A stretch of DNA of 64,000 nt. Source: Favolaschia claudopus (taxonomy: Eukaryota > Basidiomycota > Agaricomycetes > Agaricales > Mycenaceae). Shown piece by piece: positions 10,946 to 23,064 of the stretch; the stretch's first letter is position 1, and the number at the start of each line of letters is the position of its first letter. The notes below the pieces were generated by a model, which did no database searches, was not told the origin of the DNA, and worked only from the letters and a program-made list of their open reading frames with translations. A program made the translations under genes and the position numbers. The stretch lies in assembly GCA_037176885.1 (NCBI GenBank), contig JAWWNJ010000019.1:2294001-2358000 (forward strand), in the 5' to 3' direction.

Positions 10946-13900
10946 ATCCTCGTTGTTTCCTCGTCGTTACTGAGCAAAGAGGAAGAGGGAACGAAGAGAA
11001 CCTCCGTGAAACGGTCAAAACGGCGAGCACGTTCTTATAGGTGGTGTTAAAAATAGGTGGATTCACTGTGGATTCATAGCGGAGGCAGATGGACGAAGAG
11101 ATGCGCTGCTGATGGTCGCTCTCGCGTGCGTTGGGGTCATGGCAAGGTAGGTCGTCGTAATCGTCGGATTTGAGATGATGATGAAGGCGAGATGGGTTTT
11201 TGGGGTTTGTGCGGGGAATGGCCGCCCTGGCCGACGCGGCTGGGGCCGGGAGCGATCTTTCGTCTCCGGCGCTCCGCGTGGGCTGCAGGCGCGGCCAAAC
11301 CGTACGCAAAGGACACCGAGGGTCGGAATGAGACCCAGAGCGACCCAATGGAGCGAAGCTCTAAGAGTCGAAGACTCGCGCGAGGGCGAGAAACGACACG
11401 AGGTCCAAACAAGAGCTGAGAGGAAAGGGAAAGGAAAAAGGAAAGAAAGAAGATTGGAGAATATGCAGCTGTAGATGATGAATGGGCAGAAAGAAAGGAA
11501 ACATATATCGAGAGACAGTAACTGTGATTACCATGACACCGAGGTGCAAAGATTGTTTTATATGGTGGAGGCGGCTCGTTGATGCGGAGTTGGATATCTG
11601 GGAGCAGAGAACCCTCCCCCATGAGATGCAAGGCCGGGCTAGAATCCCACAGGGATTGTGAGATCGAAGAGTCGTGGATTGTGAGTGGTAAGATCCGCCG
11701 AAGGTCTAGTAACAGCGATGAAGCTGATCGATGTCCCAGATATTCGCGATGTGCGCGGCTGTGATGTAGAAACCGAAAGCATCGCGAGAAGAATTGAAGA
11801 CTCTTGGGTCTGTCCCGAAGCCACAAAGGCAGAGAAGCACAACAGAGACATCCAGTGCACCGCGCCATGATGTATAAGATAATTGCGTGAATTGACTCGA
11901 CACAATTGGGAGTTTACCACGAGGTGTGGTGTGATCGAAACGGAGAGGAAAACCGAGGTGAATAGACAGTAAGAGCTGTATGATCGTCAGAGGACCGGAT
12001 CGATGTTGAATAAACGAATATGCGCCTGCGGAAAATAACCCGCTCAATGATGGTGAATGAAGCATACCAAGCCACGGTATTGAATGGGAAAGATGTGAAG
12101 TCAAGCAGAAACCAAAGGTCCCGACAAGATGCTGGGCTGAAATGACTGCTGCTGGGCTTGAAATAAGCTGAGTGTATGATCGCGAGAGGATAGAGGATGA
12201 GATGGAAAGATTGGTGCCTAGAAAGAAAGAAAGCGGAAATATGACAATTGAGTGTCGTTAGCGGTGAATGGTTGGTTAGTAGAACGGATAAACCCATGAC
12301 CGGATATGTGAAAGGATGCGGAGAATTATCAGGAGATGCGCCCATCCTTTGATGACACAATATTTGTGCCGCGAGGGAGCGTATTTTGCGGCATGGCAAT
12401 GAAGAAAAAGAATGAAAAAAGAACTGAAACGGGATGGGAACGGAATGAATGAGATCGTTGAGTGAAATAAGATCAGATGATGCGGATATGCCATTTATGG
12501 CGAGTGCGTTAGCACCGGCGACATCGCGGACTCAGATACTACAGAGCTGTAGAGCGCCGAGCGCTAGGCCAGAAAGCAAAGGTGTGAGAGAAAGCATGCA
12601 ACAGAGAAAAGAGATCAATCCCCAAGTCAAAACTGGTGATATGAGCCCGAAAATGGAAGCGACCGGCCCCGACGGAACTACGTCCGTCGCACTCGCTGTT
12701 TTCAAAGAAATGGAGGTTGGGAGGAACGAGATAGATGAGGTACAATGCGGCATCACGGAGAATTGCTGCAGTCTGATCGTCTCGACGTAAGAACTCCATC
12801 AGATCCGCAAGACAAGTTCAAAGGATCAAGCAAGATACAATTGAATGCAATGTTGCTCGCTGTCCTCAGAATAGCGATGGAGGTAACACCGTCTAGCTGG
12901 GAGTCCAGGGAATGACTGAGGTCGAGAGAAAGAAGGTAAGAAACGGCCAAATACGCGGTGGCGCAGAAAGCTAGCTATAGCAAATTAATATCTCGACCAG
13001 TGACCCTATCAGGCCGGTGGTCAGAAAAAGAGATGGAGATTGAGGGAAATGTAATGAGCTGTACGACGTCACTAAAACATCGAGGAGATGGAGATTAAGA
13101 AATGACGAGTGGCGCATTCCGGGTGCCAGAATCTTGTGGTGTAAAGGGATTAAGCGGCCTAGCGTCTTGGAAAGATTCGTCGTTGGAGCCAATGAATAGC
13201 ACCAAACCGTCGTGGCATTAGAAAGGTGGAAAATTCCGGGAAATAAGGATTAATTCACAACGGCTGAACATCTAAATGATGCGCCGGGCGAAGAAAATGC
13301 CTGGAGAAACTGAGTGTCTCGACTGAGGTATCACCGTCGGAGCACACGGAACAGCATCATCAGGCCACGGAAGGATTGGAGGTGGAGAGAGGCCGAGAAA
13401 TGACGCGCGAAAAATTCCCCCGAAACTGAACATAGGGAACCATGGGTGTAGCGCAAGACGTCCCGGTGACCAGATTATTTTGAGAGGAAACCAACGTCTG
13501 GGTGAGCGCGATAACCTCGAGGCAATGCGGAATTGTGAACGAGAGGAAAACAAGAAATTAATCAGCAAGTTTGCCCGCGACAAGTTGGACATCAGAGATG
13601 AACCGAGCGCGACATGGCCCAGAACATCTAACCGCCGACGAAAATATCTCCAGTAAGACCCAGCGAAGTCACTGAGAAAAAGAAAATCGTGGAGAACCAA
13701 AAGGCCCCACGGGGAGCAACATCGAAAATAATGTGCTGGACGCGACGCGGGCCAGCAACCTAAACGTCTCGACGGAGTCATCTCCATTGAGCCCGTACCG
13801 TCGCATAGAACCGCTGAGAAAATGGGAGCAGAAATGAACGATAAGTGCCATCTCGACGAATGTGCCACTGGCGAGTCGGCATAATAGTCCTAGATCGCCC

Positions 13901-14400
13901 AGGATCAAGAGTGAAGAGAAAGGGAAAGAGAGAAAGGAAGATTGATGAATGAAGACGCACCGCGACCGTGATCGATTTGGCTGTGCCGAGTCCTTCGCCG
14001 AGTTGTAGTCAGAGTCCTCCAGTGTCGAGAAAATAGGTAGTATGAGCTGAAGATGAGGAGGAAAGCATCGTGAGCCCCCACCGAGCCCATGAAACGATGG
14101 TGAGAGGAGAATGAGATGGAATGTGGATAGTTATGATGATATAGATGGAATGAATGCATATGTCCTGCGTAAAGACGAAGATGAAAGATGAGAAGGTGAG
14201 GTGGAGAGATGAATTCCTGTATGAGCGAGGATTGTATCGTGCATGGGGATAGAGAGAGGGGCAATGGAGACGTTGCATGATGCAGAACATGAGAGTGATA
14301 TCAGAATGTGTGCGATCGAGCACGAGGGTGTCTGGACCGGCATGGATATTACACGATTGGAATGGTAGAGGGTAGAGGATAGAGATTGAGGGAGATGTGC
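10946..14400. other. Gene-poor region, purine-rich top strand
   Basis: After the GH5 promoter (to about 11150) no exon series, domain or convincing long coding frame is visible. The top strand is strongly enriched in G and A (many GAGA, GGAGA and GAAAG runs), which leaves long Ser/Leu/Phe-rich open frames on the bottom strand. The 243-codon frame at 11137-11868 is the longest and looks like a composition artefact. Parts (for example 12700-13000 and 13400-13900) resemble faded versions of the repeat motifs that follow. Confidence 0.45.
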
Positions 14401-14812
14401 GCCACAAGAATTGACGAGCGCATCTGCACTGCAGAAGGTGGAGAATAGATTGTTGATAGGAGATATGGGATACGCGCCGTCGATGACAAGCGTATCTGCA
14501 TCGCAGAGAATAGAGGGAGATCATTCAATGAGATGGGTCGCCGAAGACGAACAAACCATGCAAGGAAGATGGGCGGCATACCGCGGTAGATGATAGAGTA
14601 CGGAGGCACGAGATAGGGTGCATCGTCATGCGAGGAAAGATGGGCGGCGTCCCGCGATGAAGGATGGAGTGCCGAGGCACGGGATAGATTGTTGAATGGG
14701 ATCGTTGTCAAAGACGAACGCATCTGGATCGACGAGGATGGAAGATAGATCTTCAGGTGAGATCGTCGCCGAAAGCCAACGCATCTGCACCGTCAGCGAG
14801 GAAAATAGCGAT

Positions 14813-15163
14813 GATAGAACAGTTAGTTGGGCGCGGGATCGACCGGCCAACCTCACTGCGGTGATAGAACAGTTAGTTGGGCACGGGATCGACCGGCCAA
14901 CCTCACTGCAAGTGATAGAACAGTTAGTTGGGCACGGGATCGACCGGCCAACCTCACTGCGGTGATAGAACAGTTAGTTGGGCACGGGATCGACCGGCCA
15001 ACCTCACTGCAAGTGATAGAACAGTTAGTTGGGCACGGGATCGACCGGCCAACCTCACTGCGGTGATAGAACAGTTAGTTGGGCGCGGGATCGACCGGCC
15101 AACCTCACTGCAGGTGATAGAACAGTTAGTTGGGCGCGGGATCGACCGGCCAACCTCACTGCA
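14813..15163. repeat. Minisatellite, 7 units alternating 50 and 51 bp
   Basis: Units begin GATAGAACAG at 14813, 14863, 14914, 14964, 15015, 15065 and 15116. Each carries a core TTAGTTGGGC, then (G/A)CGGGATCGACCGGCCAACC, then TCACTGC. Unit ends alternate between CGGT (50 bp) and CAAGT or CAGGT (51 bp), so the real period is a 101-bp dimer. Units are nearly identical apart from a few substitutions, which implies recent expansion or homogenisation. Because 101 is not a multiple of 3, the open frames seen across it rotate and stop; it is not a protein repeat. Confidence 0.9.
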
Positions 15164-15170
15164 GAGCGAA

Positions 15171-15500
15171 GATAGAGGCTTGATTGCGCCGTCAAGGACG
15201 AACACAACCTCACCGAGATAGAGGATCCATCGCGCCGTCGAAAGGCGAACGCGACTTCACCGAAGATAGAGGCTTGATTGCGCTGTCAAGGACAGACACA
15301 ATGTCACCGAGATAGAGGCTCCATCGCGCCGTCAAGGACGAACGCGACTTCACCGAAGATAGAGGCTAGGCCGCGCTGTCGAAAGACGAACACAACTGCA
15401 CCGGGATAGAGGCTCGGTTGCACCGTCGAAGACGGGCACAACTTCACCGAGATAGAGCATCGACTACGCCGTCAAAGCCGAACGCAACTGCACCAAAGAT
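15171..15500. repeat. Second minisatellite, about 7 units of 46-48 bp
   Basis: Units begin GATAGAGG or GATAGAGC at 15171, 15217, 15265, 15311, 15358, 15405 and 15451. Each contains a CGC(C/T)GTC..AA block, then GACGAACGC or a variant, then ACTTCACCGA. Units are more divergent than in the adjoining 50/51-bp array, and two alternating subtypes (CTTGATTG- and ATCCATCG-containing) can be seen. Confidence 0.8.
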
Positions 15501-15720
15501 AGAAGATAGATTGCTCAGCGACATCGTCGTCAAAACGAACGTATCTCCGAGGATAGGTGGATAGAACAATGAGATGCGCCGTCGAAGACCAACACATCTG
15601 CACCGAGGATAGGATATATGCACTGCTGAGGATAGACGATAGATTATAGATTGCAAGATGCGCCGTCAAAACGAACATCTCTGCACGGAAGATGATAGAG
15701 AATAGATCGTGAGGTGAACA

Positions 15721-17018
15721 CCGACCATGGCAGGTACACCTGCGCCGGCGGATGATGAAGATAAAAGTAATGATCGTAGCGGAAGAATCGATAGTAAGGG
15801 CAAAGGTTATCTACACGGGCGGACAAGTGTCACGCAAATGAAGACACATTTTCGTACGCAAGACTGAAATACAGAGAAGGCACAATAGGAGTCAAATACA
15901 ACGTACCACAACGACCGCATTCCAGGACTCTGATGTACCACATTGGAGTGCCAGAAGCGTCGCCATAGTGGTCCCGCGAGTGGGAGGAGGACGAAGACAG
16001 AAAGAAAGAAAAGAAAGAGAGTAGATAACACACCATTGCAGTATCTTTCCCCTCCCCGTTAACAAGTTACTGGCCAGAGTTCACCGTGCGTTTCGACGAA
16101 CAAAGCGCAGTTGCGGAATCAGGTCTTGAGGAGATCACCAAAGACGAGAAAGAGGTAGAGCAACAAATGAATGCGAAAAGCAGAGAAGTTTCGTTGAGCC
16201 ATGGGCTGGAATGTGATAGAGAAGCGCTGAGAGGTCGGTTCCATCCCATGCGAAGCTGGAATGCACGGGAGAGTTGAGAACGGGAGCTGGTACTAGATCG
16301 AGTACGGTGTACGACGATGTCTGACATGAAGTCAAGACGTGCCCGACATGAAGTCAAGGGCCCGAGAGAGGAAGGAAGGGCTGTGAGAGAGGACCAAAGA
16401 GGTCTGAATGTCTTGACAAAAAACACCGTTGATAGCGCGAGGGAGGACGATGCGCTGTCGACGCCGCAGCGGACGCGAGAGCGGGAGGAAGAAAAGAGAA
16501 TGACAGCTGTCATCGGGGATCAGCTGTCAATGATGACAAGTCCACTCTTACGTCACTACCTTGCCTTTCACTCAGCCGCACTCGCAAGCTCGTCACGACT
16601 GAGCTCGCAAGGAGGTGGAGGTGTGTGAGCGTTGCCGCGATCTTACGGCAACCCGTGCGATGAGACTGTCACGGTGACGCGCACAGGTGATGCAAACAGG
16701 CGCGCGCGCGTCAGATTGAAGCCAATGGTTAAGTTTGGTTGGAGAACAGGCTGACAGGAATACCGGTAGTCGTTTTCAGAGAAAATGGAGGGCCGAATCG
16801 GCCTGACTGGGCAATTAATATACTTACTATCGAGGATACCATGTCTTGCACATCCAATTTGAATGGCCGAGAACCAGCATTCATATGCTCGCGGGAGGAG
16901 CACAGAAGTGTTTCTACGCCTTTGTGCGCCATTTTTGTTTCATTAAATCACAACCGAACCTCAACCCAAAACAAGGTATAAAACGAGCAACCAAGACCCT
17001 TCCCAATCCAACACCACC
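15721..17018. other. Gene-poor flank downstream of the GH3 gene
   Basis: No gene is supported. Purine-rich top-strand composition continues to about 16520. A GTCACGGTGAC palindrome lies at 16668-16678 and a short alternating GC tract (GCGCGCGCG) near 16700. The last few hundred bases are the 3' flank of the GH3 gene. Confidence 0.4.
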
Positions 17019-20000
17019 CTACATGCTGAACGTCCCACTCAAAGGCAACGACCTCGACGAGCCCCCGACATGCACCGTGAACGTTCCCCTCGGCACCACC
17101 CACTTCTGCTTCACCACATCCCACACACTCACATCCTTCTGCCTCAACGAAATCGTCACGAACGACGTTAACCCACGCAGAACGTACGTCCGCGCGAATC
17201 CACGCAGGACTTTCGGCGGTTCGCCGGTGCCGGCGGGGAATGTGAGGTAGAGTTGCGAGACTTCGTTGCCTGCGAGGGGACCGGTGTTTTTGACGGCGAA
17301 GGAAACGGTGAGGACGTGGTTGTAGAGAGCGGCGGGACCGCCTTGTTGACCGACGGGCGACGAACCGTGCGATGCGACGATAGAGTCAGCATCACGGGGG
17401 AAGAGGCTCTTGCTGATTCTGAGTCCGCTGTAGCTGAACGTCGTATAGCTCAAACCAAAGCCAAACTCGAATCGTGGTTCAATGTTCTTCGCATCAAACC
17501 ACCTAAAAAAAGGAAAAAAGAAAACAAATCAGCCTCCTCTCATCTCGAAAAACAAAAAAGAAAAATCAACCACTCACCTATAATCAATATTCAACCCCTC
17601 ATCATAAGTAATCTGCGGCGTCCCCTCCCCACTGTTATACAAAATATCAGCCGGATAATCCTCCCTCCTCTTCGCCATCGTATACGGCAACTTCCCACTC
17701 GGATTCACCTCCCCAAACAGCACATCCACCACCGCATTCCCGCTCTCCTGCCCAGGCAGCCCCGCATTCAACACGGCCGTGACATTCGGGTGTCCCACCC
17801 ACGCCTCGACGAGCACCGGGCCGACAACATGCATCACGACTACGGTGTTGGCGCACACGGACGCGGTGGCGAGGATGAGATTGTCTCCGGCGTTCCAGAG
17901 CGTGAGGTTGTTGCGATCGCCTTGATTGCCCGCGACGTTGATGTAGCCTTCGCCCGAGTCGGCGTTCACGAAGACGAGGCAAGCGTCGGAGCCCGAGGCG
18001 GCGGCGGCGGCGGCATCAAGATCGAAGTCGGACGGAGCGGAGACGATGGCGGCGGCGGAGTTGGAGGATTTTAGGTGCGCCTTGATAGCGGAGAGGGGGT
18101 CAACGAGGTAGGGGAAGTTAGCGGTGCCTAGAAGGGAATTGCGTTGAATAAGGGTATGGAATGATGAATGAGAGAAAACGTACCAGATCCCCAACCCATC
18201 GCAAGGGTCCCCACGTTACATCCACGACTGCAGCAACAAGAACAACATTAATCCAAACCTCAGATTCACAAAATTATCCACTCACTCTCCGCACGCATTC
18301 GGCCCATTGGGATTCGGCACCGAATCAGACCCAATAACCGCAATACCTATCCATCCAAATTAACCCCGCATCCCATAAACCACCACAGCACGAGGAAAGG
18401 AAAGATAAACGCACGCTTGATATTCTTAACATTAAGAGGCAGCGCCTTATTCGTATTCTTCAACAGTACAGTGCTCGCCGCACCGATTTGACGGATGAGC
18501 TGCGCGTGGTTGCCTTGTACACTGAAAAACAAAAACACAACAGCCAGATTAGACAACAACGAATAGAATACTGAGGTAAAAAGCAAGAAACGCACTTGAC
18601 ATTCACATCCGAAATGCTAACCGGCGGATACCCGAAATCCTGTCCGAATTTATAGTACGCAGCAAACGTACGCGTAACCTAGCACAAAAACCGCGTACAT
18701 TTCAGCTGACGATAAAGCAAATTAATAGTTGTTGAAAGACGCACCATATCATCGACCCTCGACTCAGGCACACTCCCATTCTTCACCATCTCAATGAGAT
18801 GCGAGCCCCACCACGTATTCACGGCGATGGCGGGATTAGCCTCATCTTGTGGTCCTCGACCCTACGCGCGGGGTAGTCAGTTAATTGTCACGACGGTTGA
18901 ATCAGGGAAGGAAGAAAAACGCACATAAGCGAAGAACCCAGGCATATTCATGTCAAGACCTGCGAGAGCTGGCTGGATGCCATCGATCATGGCTGCCCAG
19001 TCTGACATGATGAAGCCTGTCACAAAGTGAACAAAACAAAATGGTCAGAAGATCGTTTGAATGAATGAGGAAGAAGGAACAACGCACCCATGAACCCAAG
19101 CTCCTCCTTCAACACCCCGTTAATGATCTTCGAATTCTAGAAAAGAAAAACCGCATTCGTCAGGTCGGCCCAAAAACGGATGAGACCTGGACGTACCTGA
19201 CAAGCCTGTGTCTGATTGATCTTGTTATACGAACACATAGCAGCGCCGACGCCGACTTTCACCGCTTCGGCGAAGGGCCAAAGGTACAGTTCGTGGAATG
19301 TCTTGTCGTCGATATTCGCAGAGGAGATTTGGGAAGCCATGGAGCCACCGCGGAAGTGTTCTTGTTCATTCGCGATGCTACGAACGAGCAGCAAAGGAAT
19401 GAACAAAATGAATAAGCAGGAATGATTGGTAGGCGCACGCACAAATGTTTTACAGTTGCGATGACGCCGTTGCTTTGAATGCCCGTGATCGTTTTCGCCG
19501 TCGCAACACCACTAGTAGTAGTACAAGAAGGAAAATGCTCAGCGAAGATATTCCAGCGCTCAGGCAAATCTCACCCACCTAAGAAACGGATCCCCGCCAA
19601 ATCCTTCCCAGTTCCGTCCAGCAGCGGCTTGGCGTCCTAAAAACAACTCGTTAACTCCTCAAGGGCATGACATTCAACACCGAGACTCACCCATATTGGT
19701 CATGGGGCCGAGCGCAATATTGACGCCCTTGCCCCGGAACTCTGCACCCATCGCACGACCGCGCGCCTCGATCAGATTGGTATCCCACGTAGCGGCGGCG
19801 TTGATCGCGGCTGGGAAGGCGCTGACGGAGCCGGCTTTGGCGAGACGGACGCCGAGAGGGGAGTCTTGTAGGCACAGACCTTTCCAGCCGAAGCGGGGGA
19901 TGGTCTGTCGTGGCTCTGAGAAGGTAGAAAGAATACGATAGCAGTGGAAGACGCACCCCGGTGTTCCCAACGCAAGTTCCGACGATATCGACTCCGGTGG

Positions 20001-20226
20001 TAACGTTGATTTTCTCGGCGAGCGTGAGGCCTGCGACGAACTTCTTCGCTCTCGCGACGGCGAGCGTCCAGTCTCCGGTTCCGACGACGTTTGGAGAGGG
20101 AGTGATGACTGGAGAGACCCATTGCTCGTACCCTGGCGGTGCGGGGTCGGGAACACCGGTGACGACGTTGGCGAGGGCGGGAACAGCCACGAGCGTCGCC
20201 CCGAGCAGAATAGCTTTGTGCATCAT
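17019..20226 (-). CDS. Secreted GH3 beta-glucosidase
   Basis: Hydrolyses terminal beta-glucosides such as cellobiose outside the cell. Start at 20226 (a second Met follows directly), signal peptide [19 protein letters not shown]. Domains in order: N-terminal barrel with [93 protein letters not shown] (the Asp of SDW is the catalytic nucleophile) and GLDMNMPG. The second domain has [80 protein letters not shown] and [13 protein letters not shown] FnIII-like C-terminal domain follows ([45 protein letters not shown]) and ends [10 protein letters not shown]. Full length, about 12 exons, no lesion seen. It fits functionally with the GH5 genes on either side (10.9 and 33.5 kb). Confidence 0.92.
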
Positions 20227-21156
20227 ACAGAGGAGAACACCAAGCTGCCGCCGAGAAGTTTACGAGCGGGACGTTTGCTGGCGAAGAAACAGCGCACAAC
20301 GGACGCCGGCTTTTGTACTCGAGTAGAGCGGCTTTGAGAGATGTGGTAAGAGACGACCAGCTGACCGGTCATCCATGCTCGCCTATGTAGCAGCCAAGCA
20401 GAGAAGGATGTCGTCTGCGATTGAAAACCAAACGAGATCAAAATTCTCTGTTCGACTGATGATCAATTCTTACCCCTGAAGTCGGATACTGCCGAATGCC
20501 GCTGATGGCCGAGTTTTCGTCGGCGGAAGTTCAGTCCTGCCAGTTTGCTTCAACGACAAAAATACAACAACAGTCTTTCGATACGATACTCTGTTATGGA
20601 GGAAGCGTGAAAACGAATTATGATATTGCTATCTTGGAAATATTTGAGTTGGCAGTGCTGCCAGCAAGCTGCTAGAGCCTAGTGCAAAGTTCAACTGTTC
20701 AACTAATTTAGTAGAGGACAAGGCTGCCGCATTGTCCATTCGAATTTATCTGAATCCGAATCTCCTCATCTGGATCTCTGCAATATTCTGAACTCGGATC
20801 TCGGCGCCCAACAGTCAGGGATTGGTGGAGCAACAATTGCACCAACGAGCTCGGTGGATTTCATTTATTAAATTAAGACTTGCGTATTGCAACCACTGTG
20901 CCCAAAGATTTGGCCTGTAGCCCTCAAAATCTGCTCACATACAGTCAAGTGTGATGGGTGCCAATAGAAGGGTCCGAAGTGAAATCCTAATCAGTTTTCT
21001 ATCTCCCGTTTGTGCGGATACAGTATGCGTTACGAACGATAGTGACTTTTAGAATCATGGTTTTTTACTGGAGGTGGGCTCGAGAACAAGGAATGACACG
21101 AGTCTCGTGAATCGACATATCGTAGTACTTTCGATCCAACAACGTTCACCCCGGTA
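20227..21156. other. Promoter of the GH3 gene and 3' flank of the SnoaL-like gene
   Basis: No gene is seen. It contains one half of a dispersed repeat (20451-20511) whose other copy lies at 22229-22290 upstream of the SnoaL-like gene. Confidence 0.5.
20451..20511. repeat. Short dispersed repeat, copy 1
   Basis: TTCGACTGATGATCAAT is identical to 22229-22245, followed in both by CCTGAAGTC and ACTGCCGAATGCCG with a few substitutions and a one- or two-base gap. It lies about 225 bp upstream of the GH3 start. Confidence 0.6.
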
Positions 21157-21701
21157 TCAGAACAACGGGTGCGGATTAACCGACTCCGTGGGCATCTCCT
21201 GAATCACATCCCAATGCTCCTGCACACACGTCCCATTGAACCTGAGTATATCTGCCACCGCCGACGGCCGCTCTGCCCCATCAAATCCGTCAATGCGCGA
21301 ATGCACCCATCCATATGGCGCAGAAAACGCCGTGCGCAAGACCTGTACCTTCACGGAGGGGTCGCCAATGAGACCGACGACGGCGCTGAAGGACGCGTTG
21401 AACCCGTCCATCGCGGAGGGGTTGTGTTGAATGTAGTCGACGGCGAAGTGGGTGTATGCCCGCGTGAAGTTCCTGATGATTAACATTGAGAGCAAATTTA
21501 ATTTGACGACGAGGTAGATGTGCTGTTAGCTTACCTGGTACGATAGAGGTTCTCTACGAGATCCTCGAAGATCTTTTCCTGCTGGTGCGGCGAAGCCCAG
21601 TGCACGACACAGGGATTTGGTTGCGGCTGGTCAGTAGCTTGGCTTGAAACTGATGCCACACTCGCGAGAAGGGCGGCGAAGAAGGTATTGGTGAAGCGCA
21701 T
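21157..21701 (-). CDS. Secreted SnoaL-like (NTF2-fold) protein
   Basis: About 160 residues in two exons, with one intron of about 60 nt near 21475-21535. Signal peptide MRFTNTFFAALLASVASVSS. The mature part reads HQQEKIFEDLVENLYRT, FTRAYTHFAVDYIQHNPSAM and then the GFNASFSAVVG region, ending AVADILRFNGTCVQEHWDVI and NPHPLF. The Y.QHNP motif and the final EHWDV motif are typical of the SnoaL-like family of small cone-shaped proteins. Members include polyketide cyclases and many secreted fungal proteins of unknown role; the enzymatic activity here is not established. A TATA-like TATAAAA lies near 21743. Neighbouring GH3 is transcribed in the same direction but has its own promoter. Confidence 0.8.
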
Positions 21702-23064
21702 TGTCGGTGGTGAGTGGACTAGTGAACGAAAAATCGATGCATTTTATATTCACAGGGATTCCGTCGTTCGGTGGCACGCTTTGTAAAATCTGCGTAATCG
21801 ACGTATGAACGCCGCCGAACTTGCTACGAACGACAAAATTCTGCTGACCAAGGAAGCCGGTTGGCGTTTGCCCCGACAAATCACAATTTACACCAACGAC
21901 ACGATACCTCGAACGCCGACAGACCGAGGAGTAGCGCCGGCCAGCCTCATGAGCTGTTAGTACAGGTTCACGGTCCTAGCCTCGACCCAGCTGATTCAGA
22001 GCCAATTGCTTGTTCGAACTTTGGCCGCAAAGACTTTTGTCTTGGAAATATCGATTCTTGTTTTCGTTCCTCGGCAACTTCAAGTTCGGGCACAAGAAGA
22101 GTGTGCCGACAATCCGACATCTTCATACCTCCTCGCTGCGTGCCGGACGAGCTGTTGAATTGGGTAAAAATTAATCTGACTCTGTGTCCCGATGGGCATT
22201 GGGCAATATGATACAGTAATATCTTTGATTCGACTGATGATCAATATCGATCCTGAAGTCAGAGACTGCCGAATGCCGTCGATTGCCGTTCGGATGAGTC
22301 TGTTCAATGGGATTCCCGTTTTCTCGAGAAACCAAATCTTCGAGAGACAGGCGAACAATGTTAACAAGAAACCCAACGTGCCGCATCGGCAGCCTGAGGT
22401 TTATCTCAAACTCGTTCTGTAAATTATCAAGCTCAAAATCAGTCTAGATACACTCTTAAATTCAAAGAAATACAAGCTTGAAGGAGACTCTGGTGAGGGT
22501 AAACAGGGTTGCCGTAAAATGCCGCGCATTAAATATTGATCTAATCACTTTCGGCAAGAGCACGACAAAGGTGTATGTTGAGCGTCAAGCTGCAGCTGTA
22601 TGTTAAGACGAGTCTTCGATCCATGCTCTCATAACTCTTCGTCAGAGGTGTTGAGACTAAGTATTTGTTATTGAATCTGATTCAAAGTGATTTCGGCATC
22701 ACGGCCGGCGCAGACAGTATTCGTTGAATCTGCATTAGATATCGTCTTTCAAATGTGGAACAATCTTAGACGTTGTATGGAAAGTAATTTTAATGTTCTC
22801 CCTTGTGTTTTCAACCACTATATACCTACAACATTTATTCCGGGTGCTCGGCCTTACTTCGGCATCAGGCGTTGGGCGGGGTTTCTTTGAGAAACCCGGG
22901 TGCATCCCACCGAGAACCGGGTTTCCCATTAGATTCATCCCGGCTATCGTTCTTTAGCCACGCATGTGAAGTGCATGTAACCTTGTGTTTACCACGACTG
23001 AGGACAACGTAAGGACAACGGTCTTTCCGCCCTTCCTCACTGTAAGCGCTCGAGCTCCCGCGAC
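21702..23064. other. Intergenic region between the SnoaL-like and F-box genes
   Basis: No gene is supported; open frames are short and lack domain signals. It includes the second copy of the dispersed repeat (22229-22290). A TTTCTTTGAGAAA-type hairpin and an adjoining CCGGGTTTC repeat lie at about 22880-22925, shortly upstream of the F-box gene. Confidence 0.45.
22229..22290. repeat. Short dispersed repeat, copy 2
   Basis: Matches 20451-20511 (17 identical bases followed by a conserved but gapped stretch). It lies about 530 bp upstream of the SnoaL-like start. Confidence 0.6.

Larger units (their letters stand above)
14401..15720. repeat. Degenerate repeat domain containing two minisatellites
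   Basis: The whole stretch is built from variants of a motif reading roughly GATAGA..., then GCCGTC.A.GACGAACGCA, then TCTGCACCGA. Two ordered arrays sit inside it (14813-15163 and 15171-15500). To the left (14410-14812) and right (15500-15720) the same pieces appear with variable spacing. This suggests an older array that has repeatedly re-expanded. Confidence 0.6.

Noticed and set aside
11137..11868. 243-codon minus-strand frame
   Set aside because: Ser/Leu/Phe/Arg-rich translation of a purine-rich strand with no domain and no splice pattern; it overlaps the GH5 promoter.
14696..15221. Plus-strand frames with repeated GIDRPTSL-type peptides
   Set aside because: They are translations of the 50/51-bp minisatellite in rotating frames; the unit length is not a multiple of three.
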